Part shown: piece after piece, positions 1 to 5,596 of the stretch | Position numbering within the stretch: position 1 is the first letter of the stretch | How the letters are laid out: each line of letters starts with the position of its first letter | Assembly (NCBI GenBank): GCA_018399455.1 | Contig: JAGYOT010000044.1 | Location: 1-9,532, forward strand | Direction of reading: 5' to 3' | Origin: Desulfobacterales bacterium | GTDB taxonomy: Bacteria; Desulfobacterota; Desulfobacteria; Desulfobacterales; Desulfosalsimonadaceae | Length of the DNA: 9,532 nt | Notes under the pieces: generated by a model | Told to the model about the DNA's origin: nothing | The model's input: only the letters and a program-made list of their open reading frames with translations | The model's database searches: none | Position numbers and translations under genes: made by a program

Positions 1-35
1 AAAACTGACTTTTTACGAGTTCATCAATGTTTGGG

Positions 36-65
36 TTGACAAATATTTAGCCTGATAATTACATT
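36..65 (+). promoter_or_regulatory. Probable sigma70-type promoter of asd
   Basis: A perfect TTGACA (36-41) is followed after 18 bases by TACATT (60-65), a 4/6 match to the -10 consensus. This would start transcription near position 72 and leave a leader of about 60 bases before asd. Other AT-rich -10 choices exist nearby (GATAAT at 54-59 with a short 12-base spacer, and the AT-rich stretch 71-80), so the exact -10 is uncertain. The leader is too short for a lysine riboswitch, and no such structure is seen. Confidence 0.5.
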
Positions 66-88
66 GTTTCGATAAAATAAGAGTTGGT

Positions 89-129
89 ATGACAGGGAAC
101 AAAAAATGAGTTTATCGGAGAAAGGATAA
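89..129 (+). other. Two overlapping leader mini-ORFs before asd
   Basis: ATG at 89 opens a six-codon frame (MTGNKK, stop TGA 107-109). Its last bases overlap as ATGA the start of a seven-codon frame at 106 (MSLSEKG, stop TAA 127-129). The second has a purine-rich stretch at 92-99 (ACAGGGAA) about seven bases upstream of its ATG. Its stop lies four bases before the asd ATG, and the asd ribosome binding site is inside it. The frames are real in the sequence. Whether they are translated is unknown, and frames this short occur by chance. Confidence 0.3.
121..126 (+). promoter_or_regulatory. Ribosome binding site of asd
   Basis: AAAGGA ends seven bases before the ATG at 134, with a GGAG just upstream at 117-120. 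This good Shine-Dalgarno placement, together with the match of the protein N-terminus to the family, fixes the asd start. Confidence 0.7.
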
Positions 130-133
130 TCCA

Positions 134-1246
134 ATGCTTAAGGTTGGTTTTGTGGGCTGGCGCGGAATGGTCGGCTCTGTTTTGATGGCCCGAATGCAGG
201 AGGAAAATGATTTCCAGGGGATTGACCCGCTTTTTTTTTCAACCTCACAGGTCGGTCAGCAAGGCCCGGATATCGGCGTTGACATTGCCCCGTTAAAGGA
301 TGCTCACGACATTGAGACGCTTTCCGGAATGGATGTGGTCCTGACCTGCCAGGGAGGGGACTATACCAAGGCCGTTTACGAGAAGTTGCGTGGTACGGGA
401 TGGAAGGGTTACTGGGTGGATGCGGCCTCGACGCTTAGGATGAGCGATGATGCCGTTATTGTCCTGGACCCGGTGAATCGCCCGGTGATCAACGCCGCCA
501 TCGAACGGGGCATTAAAAATTTTATCGGTGGAAACTGCACCGTAAGCCTGATGCTGATGGCAATCGGCGGCCTTTTTCGCGAGAACCTGATTGAATGGCT
601 GACCTCCATGACCTACCAGGCCGCATCCGGGGCCGGGGCCAAAAATATGCGCGAACTGGTGAAGCAAATGGCGGCCATCGGAGACGCCTCCGCGGATCTT
701 CTGAAGGATCCGGCATCCGCCATTCAGGCCATTGACCGGAAAGTAATCGAAACCATGCGGCAAAACGCATTTCCTGTGGACAATTTTGGGGTACCCCTGG
801 CCGGAAGCGTTATTCCCTGGATTGATGCAGACATGGAAAACGGACAATCCAAAGAGGAATGGAAAGGCTATGCCGAGACCAACAAAATCTTAGACCGCGA
901 ACCGCCTGTTCCGATTGACGGGATCTGTGTACGCATCGGAGCCATGCGGTGCCACTGCCAGGCATTGACCATCAAGCTTAAAAAGCCGGCCGCAGTAAGT
1001 GATATCGAATCCATTATCGCCGGGGCCAACGACTGGGTTCGTGTGATCCCCAACACCAAGGAAGAAACCATGGCCCACCTGACGCCGGCAGCAGTTACGG
1101 GGACACTAAACGTTCCGGTCGGCCGGATCCGAAACCTTAACATCGGACCGCAATACCTGACCCTGTTTACCGTTGGGGACCAATTGCTGTGGGGAGCGGC
1201 CGAACCGGTTCGCAGAATTCTGAATATTCTGCGGGAGCGCTCATAA
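134..1246 (+). CDS. asd: Aspartate-semialdehyde dehydrogenase
   Basis: Cytosolic enzyme that reduces L-aspartyl-4-phosphate to L-aspartate-4-semialdehyde with NADPH, the branch-point step to diaminopimelate/lysine, threonine and methionine. The 370 residues match the length and style of the E. coli (gammaproteobacterial) Asd type. Visible landmarks are the N-terminal Rossmann motif GWRGMVGS (8-15), GGNCTVSLM with the catalytic cysteine at residue 135, the QAASGAGA segment (162-169), and RCHCQA with the acid/base histidine at 274. The final stretch, with [13 protein letters not shown], is also typical. Start chosen from the AAAGGA site and homology. It is the only protein gene on the plus strand and is convergent with the CPBP protease gene, 20 bases away. 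A run of nine T at 231-239 (codons Leu33-Phe-Phe-Ser36) is unusual but in frame. Confidence 0.97.
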   Translation: MLKVGFVGWRGMVGSVLMARMQEENDFQGIDPLFFSTSQVGQQGPDIGVDIAPLKDAHDIETLSGMDVVLTCQGGDYTKAVYEKLRGTGWKGYWVDAASTLRMSDDAVIVLDPVNRPVINAAIERGIKNFIGGNCTVSLMLMAIGGLFRENLIEWLTSMTYQAASGAGAKNMRELVKQMAAIGDASADLLKDPASAIQAIDRKVIETMRQNAFPVDNFGVPLAGSVIPWIDADMENGQSKEEWKGYAETNKILDREPPVPIDGICVRIGAMRCHCQALTIKLKKPAAVSDIESIIAGANDWVRVIPNTKEETMAHLTPAAVTGTLNVPVGRIRNLNIGPQYLTLFTVGDQLLWGAAEPVRRILNILRERS

Positions 1247-1266
1247 AAAAAGCGGCAGACTTATTT

Positions 1267-1896
1267 TTAGATCAGTCCGATGGTAAAGATTGCCATATTG
1301 CCCGAACAGTGGATCACCATGGGCGCCACAAGGCTTTTTGAGCGTTCATAGGCAAGCGCAAACACAACCCCGCCGATGAGCTGTGTAACCGGCAGGCCTG
1401 ACGTGAGAGAATGGGACAAGGCAAAGAGAAGGGTGCTGCCGGATACGGCGACAAGCAAGCCCCATCGCCTGAGAAGCGTAAAGAGAATCCCCCGGTAAAC
1501 CATTTCTTCAGCAAGCGGGCCAAGCAAGCCGCCGATAATAAAATATAAAACAATCCGTTCCCGCGCTGTTGGCAGGCTACCCCTTATCCAGTCAAGCGGC
1601 GAAAGACCCGCCATTGTTAAAATAGCGGCGGCGACACCCGCTGCGGCCCCGAAGGCGGCAGACCATGCAATGCCTGTCCGAAAGCCGGGTTTCATCAGTT
1701 TGGCGGACAGGCCGATAGCGGAAAGCTTTGTTTTGAAAAGCAGCAGCACGAATAAAACCGTCAGGATGTCAAGCAAGCGGATAAGGCCGGTTAGAAGCAG
1801 GGGCTCAACCGGCATATATCGGGCGGCAAGCTCCAGCGCGAGAACCGCTGCCAGCCCGGCAGCCGCTGGTTTCAAACTGATTCGGGCTGTCGCCAT
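1267..1896 (-). CDS. CPBP-family intramembrane glutamic protease
   Basis: A 209-residue, very hydrophobic protein of the CPBP (CAAX protease and bacteriocin-processing, Abi) family, PF02517. Members are multi-pass membrane endopeptidases related to eukaryotic Rce1. The three family motifs are present in order: EExxxR (E130, E131, R135 in AEEMVYRG), FxxxH (F158-H162) and HxxxN (H196-N200), so the active site looks complete. About six membrane segments are visible. The ATG is preceded by AAGGAG five bases away (1902-1907), a strong ribosome binding site that supports this start. The first 25 bases overlap the end of the HEAT membrane protein gene, so the two are probably cotranscribed and may work together. 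The substrate cannot be inferred; no prenylation or bacteriocin gene is nearby. It is the last gene of the minus-strand operon. Confidence 0.88.
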   Translation of the reverse strand: MATARISLKPAAAGLAAVLALELAARYMPVEPLLLTGLIRLLDILTVLFVLLLFKTKLSAIGLSAKLMKPGFRTGIAWSAAFGAAAGVAAAILTMAGLSPLDWIRGSLPTARERIVLYFIIGGLLGPLAEEMVYRGILFTLLRRWGLLVAVSGSTLLFALSHSLTSGLPVTQLIGGVVFALAYERSKSLVAPMVIHCSGNMAIFTIGLI

Positions 1897-3482
1897 CCAA
1901 GCTCCTTCAGGGCGTTATAGGCATAAAACTGAATATACCAATGATCCGAGGATATCAGAATTCTGCGGATCAAGGGCAGGGCGGCCGGGTCATGATGTTT
2001 ACCCAGGCTGTACAGGGCTGCGCAGACCACATTGGGATGCGGATCTGAAAGCATTCCCAAAAGCATTTGCCTGGCTCTCTTTGAATCAGCTTGTCCCAAA
2101 ACCCTGGCTATCCAGTAACGCTCGGCTGTATGGGGGCTTTGCTTTAAGCTCAGGATACGTTCCCGGAACGGATGCGGGTCCATACCGCCTTCAGCCATCT
2201 GTTTTAACGCCTGAATCCGGTCCGCCTGGTTTTCGGAGGCCAACAGGGAATGGATCTGGCCTGAATTTTGGGCAGCGCCGGCGCTTTGCCCGAACTGGTA
2301 CAAGGGTAGTGCGGCGGCGGCGGCAATGGCCAGACAAATGATTACTGAGGCCGCCCGGCCACATCTTCCCCGACTGAAAAAAGCCAGACCGGCGGAGAAA
2401 AATGCATGGACCACCATATAGAGCAAAAGCGGAGCAGCTGTTACCAGGCTGACAAACGTAAATTCCCGGAAAAACTCCATTTGATCCGTTTCTTCGGAAA
2501 AGCGTTCTAAAACCCATCGGGTTGAACCAAAAAACCGGGCCGGTTTGGTTTCCATAACAACCCGGCCCTGCTGAGACAGCAAAAATTTATGGCCACGCTG
2601 GCAAACCTCCAGATCAACCGGAATGTCCTGCTTTATCGGCAGATAATCCAGACGGCGAAGGGTTTTTTCCAGGCGATCGAAAAGCCTCTTGTCATTGACC
2701 CGGATCCGGCTGGTTTTAAGCTGCTTCTGATAGAGGGACTTAAACGCCTCCGCCGGATACAGAGTGTAGCGGTAATAAAAATCATTGATTGTCCGGCCGG
2801 CTGGATTGCTTAAAAGCAGATGATCCCGGATGTTAACAAATACGCCGGCGTTCAGATTGGGAAGCCAGACGAGGACAATGCCGGAAATGACAAGACCATG
2901 GATAATGCCGCCCCGAATAGACCGGACAAAACCGGGCCGGTTGAGGCGGCTGGTGCCAGGCCGGCTTTTATCCTCTGCCCGGCATGATTCTGCATCCAGC
3001 CATTTTCTTGTCAGTACGGCAACCAGCGGCGGAATTACCAAAAAAGAAGCACCAACTGTCAGGGGACGACCGGTCCCCAAGGCTTGAAAAAATCCGAACT
3101 CCCATAAAATCAGCACTGGCAGGAGCCATTGCGGGCGCCTCTTTCCAGGATAACTCCACAGGCAAATAAGAATAAAGCTTGCCAGGCATAAGCCGGCGCC
3201 GGTTGTAAAAGTAAAAAAAAGCCCCCCGCAGAAGGCGGGGAGAAAACCGTCCAGCCCGGCCATGATAAAATTGTTGGGAACCGGTACATAGCCGGCGGCT
3301 GAGATGGACTCAAGCCGTTTTAACAGATCCAGATTGGAGTCGTAAACAAAGAGGGCAAACAGAAGCTGGGAGACAAGCAAACCTGTGAGAATGACGCGGA
3401 TCGGAGACCATTGTGCTGCTGATTGGCACTTCATAAAAGTTTTATGAACCGCTCCTTTAAAACGCTCTGCTTTTATGGGCAA
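1872..3482 (-). CDS. Multi-pass membrane protein with C-terminal HEAT-like domain
   Basis: Function not recognised. Up to 536 residues. Hydrophobic segments lie near residues 28-47, 80-110 (probably two), 117-137, 140-157 and 192-210, then a hydrophilic domain of about 130 residues (212-342), then two more segments (343-366, 376-395). The C-terminus (about 410-530) is a run of paired helices of HEAT type, with units such as the one around residues 453-480 and NVVCAALYSLGKHHDPAALP (484-503), which usually bind proteins. The start is uncertain. The longest frame opens with TTG at 3482 with no clear Shine-Dalgarno, 24 bases past aroQ. The first ATG is codon 17 (3432-3434), but the nearest AGGAG (3452-3456) is 17 bases away. 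The coding sequence contains a terminator-like hairpin at 3213-3242. The gene overlaps the downstream CPBP protease by 25 bases, so a functional pair is plausible. Confidence 0.75.
   Translation of the reverse strand: MPIKAERFKGAVHKTFMKCQSAAQWSPIRVILTGLLVSQLLFALFVYDSNLDLLKRLESISAAGYVPVPNNFIMAGLDGFLPAFCGGLFFTFTTGAGLCLASFILICLWSYPGKRRPQWLLPVLILWEFGFFQALGTGRPLTVGASFLVIPPLVAVLTRKWLDAESCRAEDKSRPGTSRLNRPGFVRSIRGGIIHGLVISGIVLVWLPNLNAGVFVNIRDHLLLSNPAGRTINDFYYRYTLYPAEAFKSLYQKQLKTSRIRVNDKRLFDRLEKTLRRLDYLPIKQDIPVDLEVCQRGHKFLLSQQGRVVMETKPARFFGSTRWVLERFSEETDQMEFFREFTFVSLVTAAPLLLYMVVHAFFSAGLAFFSRGRCGRAASVIICLAIAAAAALPLYQFGQSAGAAQNSGQIHSLLASENQADRIQALKQMAEGGMDPHPFRERILSLKQSPHTAERYWIARVLGQADSKRARQMLLGMLSDPHPNVVCAALYSLGKHHDPAALPLIRRILISSDHWYIQFYAYNALKELGWRQPESV
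3213..3242 (-). terminator. Intragenic intrinsic-terminator-like hairpin with T8 tract
   Basis: Read on the minus strand, CTCCCCGC pairs with GCGGGGGG (eight pairs, one G-T wobble) around the five-base loop CTTCT (hairpin 3222-3242), followed by one C and eight T (3213-3220). Geometry and strength are those of a good rho-independent terminator oriented with the operon. It lies about 240 bases into the HEAT membrane protein frame, covering codons around residues 81-90, so it could only act when ribosomes do not cover it. The coding sequence reads straight through it in frame. Confidence 0.45.
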
Positions 3483-3488
3483 TCGGTC

Positions 3489-3521
3489 TTTACGGCTGAC
3501 CGGCGTTTACGGCTGATCCGG
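3489..3521. repeat. Short imperfect tandem repeat at aroQ/membrane gene junction
   Basis: TTTACGGCTGACCGG (3489-3503) recurs as TTTACGGCTGATCCGG (3506-3521), sharing the first 11 bases with a 17-base period. The second copy contains the aroQ stop codon. The first lies in the short gap that should carry the ribosome binding site of the next gene, and neither copy provides a recognisable one. A small duplication is the simplest explanation. Confidence 0.6.
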
Positions 3522-3959
3522 GGTCTCAATCAACTCCGCCATGGCGATTAAAGCAAGCTTATACCCTCCGGAGCCAAAGCCTGCAATCTGGCCGGTCACC
3601 ACGTCAGCCAGCATTGAACGGTGACGAAAGGATTCTCTTTTGTAAATGTTGGAAAGATGCACTTCAATGACCGGCATAGTAAGCAGGAGCACCGCATCCC
3701 GGATCGCAACACTCGTATGGGTATAGGCAGCGGGATTGAGGATAAGCCCGTCAAAGGTCTCCTCCGCCGTTTGAATGGCCTCTACAATCTCGCCTTCATG
3801 ATTGGATTGAAAATGGGTAAGGGCCATGTCAAGGCGTCTCGCATGGTCTGTCATCATCTCGTTGATTTCGGAAAGGGTTGCGCTTCCGTAGATTTCAGGC
3901 TCCCGACGGCCGAGAAGGTTCAGGTTCGGCCCATGGATGACGAGAATTTTGGCTTGCAT
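3507..3959 (-). CDS. aroQ: Type II 3-dehydroquinate dehydratase
   Basis: Third enzyme of the shikimate pathway; dehydrates 3-dehydroquinate to 3-dehydroshikimate by the type II (anti-elimination, enolate) route, normally as a cytosolic dodecamer. The 150 residues are full length. The signature GPNLNLLGRREPEIYG (10-25) carries the flexible-loop arginine and the catalytic Tyr24. FQSNHEG (50-56), LNPAAYTHTS with Asn75 and His81, and EVHLSNIYKRE with the catalytic His101 follow, then Arg112. The ATG is preceded by GAGGAG nine bases upstream, located in the last codons of rpe, whose stop is six bases before this gene, so coupled translation is likely. No other shikimate gene is in view. Confidence 0.97.
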   Translation of the reverse strand: MQAKILVIHGPNLNLLGRREPEIYGSATLSEINEMMTDHARRLDMALTHFQSNHEGEIVEAIQTAEETFDGLILNPAAYTHTSVAIRDAVLLLTMPVIEVHLSNIYKRESFRHRSMLADVVTGQIAGFGSGGYKLALIAMAELIETPDQP

Positions 3960-3965
3960 ATGCGT

Positions 3966-4625
3966 CTACTCCTCGATCTGCTCCCTGAGTTCCCGGATCG
4001 TTGCTGCATAATCTGGTTTTCCAAAAATGGCGGAGCCGGCAACAAACACATCGGCGCCGGCTGCGGCAATATCGCGAATGGTTGTTTGATTCACACCGCC
4101 GTCCACCTCGATCCGGATCGGTTTGCCGGATGCCTCGATTTTCGATTTTAATCTCCGGATTTTCTCCAGGGTATTGGGAATAAAGGATTGGCCCCCAAAT
4201 CCGGGATTGACGCTCATCAGAAGGACAAGGTCCAGATATTCCAGTATATAATCAAGGCTTTCAAGTGGCGTCGCCGGGTTCAGGACCGCGCCCGCCTGAC
4301 ATCCGGCCTTGCGAATCAGCTCGATGGTGCGATTCAAATGTACACAGGCCTCAACATGGACGGACACAAGGTCGGCTCCGGCCCGGACAAACTCGGAGAT
4401 AAACTGATCGGGATGCTCAATCATCAGATGAACGTCCATGGGCAGGGAAGTAGAACGGTTGGCGGCCTCCACGATTATCGGCCCCAGGGTAATGTTGGGG
4501 ACAAAATGGCCGTCCATGACATCCACATGAATCCAGTCCGCACCGGCGGCTTCAACCGCCTGAATATCCTCTTTAAGCCGGCTGAAATCCGCAGATAGGA
4601 TAGATGGGGCAATCAGCTTCTTCAT
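3966..4625 (-). CDS. rpe: Ribulose-phosphate 3-epimerase
   Basis: Interconverts D-ribulose 5-phosphate and D-xylulose 5-phosphate in the pentose phosphate pathway; a metal-dependent TIM barrel acting in the cytosol. The 219 residues are the usual length. The N-terminal APSILSADF (6-14), HVDVMDGHFVPN (33-44), DVHLMIEHP (64-72), MSVNPGFGGQSF (137-148) and EVDGG (173-177) match the family. The metal and catalytic residues His33, Asp35, His66 and Asp175 are all present. The start codon overlaps the stop of the PASTA gene as ATGA, which points to translational coupling. Synteny with rsmB and a PASTA-protein gene mirrors the B. subtilis rsmB-prkC-rpe region. Confidence 0.97.
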   Translation of the reverse strand: MKKLIAPSILSADFSRLKEDIQAVEAAGADWIHVDVMDGHFVPNITLGPIIVEAANRSTSLPMDVHLMIEHPDQFISEFVRAGADLVSVHVEACVHLNRTIELIRKAGCQAGAVLNPATPLESLDYILEYLDLVLLMSVNPGFGGQSFIPNTLEKIRRLKSKIEASGKPIRIEVDGGVNQTTIRDIAAAGADVFVAGSAIFGKPDYAATIRELREQIEE

Positions 4626-5596
4626 CCGTTATAAACCTCGGTTTCTATGAGTTCATTGTTCCTGTATAAAAAAATTACCGAATGCGTGTATTTCGGCGCC
4701 ATCACCCAGATTAAACGGCCCGGCTTCATCAACTGGTCATACAAAATGCTCGTCATACCAAAAGCCTTGAACTCCAGGCGGATATGCTGCTTTAGAAAAC
4801 CCGGCGGCACCTGGTAGCAAAACAAAATATCCTTGCCGGTTTCGCCTTTATTGCCGGTTTTTCCATCTTCAGCCGGGAACCAGCGGTTGGCGGTAAGCCT
4901 TATTTCCTGTTCCGGTTCAACATAATAGCCTGAAAGGGGCTCCTGTTCAACAACGATGTTAGCCGGCCGGTTTTTTCTGTGATCGGAATTGATGCGTCCA
5001 ACCGTCAAACCATAGGTTTCAATAAGCCTCAGCGCCTTCTCCAGTCTCATCCCCTCAAGCTCGGGCATTCTGTATCTTTCCGGCCGGGGGCCCCGGCTGA
5101 CGAGCAAATTGACCCTATCTCCCTGGGTCACGGATTCACGGGGGGCGGGAGCCTGGGCAATCACCATCTCCGCTTTAACCTTCCGGCTGAATACTTTTGT
5201 GATGACCCCGGTTGCAAGCCCGTTGTTGGAAAGGATAGTTTCTGCCTGCTGCCTGGAGACGCCGGTTAGATTGGGCGCTCCCAGGGTCCGGGCACCTTTT
5301 GACAAAACCACTTTGACATCCCTGCCTTTTTTAATCGTCGCCCCCGGCAGCGGCTTCTGATAAATCACATGATGCCTGGGCACATCCGGATTGAACTCAG
5401 ATTCCTCGACCTTGGTATTTAAACCGAGGTCTGACAGGAGTTCCAGCACGGATATGGCATTTTTCCCCTTTAGCTCAGGAACCACAACGGTCTCCTCGCT
5501 TTCGATGACATAAGTCAATGTCAGATAAGCGCTTGCACCGGCAATTGTAAAAAAAACGATCAGCAAAAGCAGCAGTTTGACTATTGTCCGGGTCAT
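4622..5596 (-). CDS. Membrane-anchored protein with three PASTA domains, no kinase
   Basis: A 324-residue protein. It begins with a very short basic N-terminus, one membrane segment (about 7-30), then three PASTA repeats: about 37-100 (starting VVVPELKGKNA), 105-169 (APNLTGVSRQQA) and 175-236 (YRMPELEGMRLEKA). Each ends in the usual hydrophobic strand. A beta-rich C-terminal domain of about 70 residues follows (255-322), after a short glycine/lysine linker. The expected topology is cytoplasmic N-terminus with PASTA domains outside. PASTA domains bind muropeptides or other cell-wall ligands in Ser/Thr kinases and class B penicillin-binding proteins, but no kinase or transpeptidase domain is fused here. 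The gene sits between rsmB and rpe, joined to both by four-base ATGA overlaps. Its precise role is unknown; cell-wall sensing or scaffolding is inference. A T8 run occurs at codons 14-16. Confidence 0.88.
   Translation of the reverse strand: MTRTIVKLLLLLIVFFTIAGASAYLTLTYVIESEETVVVPELKGKNAISVLELLSDLGLNTKVEESEFNPDVPRHHVIYQKPLPGATIKKGRDVKVVLSKGARTLGAPNLTGVSRQQAETILSNNGLATGVITKVFSRKVKAEMVIAQAPAPRESVTQGDRVNLLVSRGPRPERYRMPELEGMRLEKALRLIETYGLTVGRINSDHRKNRPANIVVEQEPLSGYYVEPEQEIRLTANRWFPAEDGKTGNKGETGKDILFCYQVPPGFLKQHIRLEFKAFGMTSILYDQLMKPGRLIWVMAPKYTHSVIFLYRNNELIETEVYNG

Noticed and set aside
43..50. Ile in place of Pro in the first motif of Def, considered as a sign of altered function
   Set aside because: The positions are residues. 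The invariant Gly, Leu and Gln of the motif and all metal ligands are kept, and this substitution is known in working deformylases.
293..847. 184-codon minus-strand frame opposite asd
   Set aside because: Shadow of a clearly conserved asd coding sequence; the protein is Gly/His-rich and low in plausible structure.
1245..1290. Possible terminator for the minus-strand operon: T7 on the minus strand at 1245-1251 after an imperfect CGG-ACT/AGT-CCG pairing
   Set aside because: The stem is only two blocks of three pairs with a bulge and a long AT loop. It is too weak to list, though the T7 is suggestive.
1670..2341. Long plus-strand frame of 223 codons opposite the protease and HEAT genes
   Set aside because: It is antisense to two well supported genes, has no recognisable domain and has a composition typical of a complementary-strand shadow.
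5083..5097. GC palindrome GCCGGGGGCCCCGGC in the PASTA gene
   Set aside because: It has only one unpaired central base, so it cannot fold as a hairpin without opening, and it is explained by an Arg-Gly-Pro-Arg-Pro linker in GC-rich codons.
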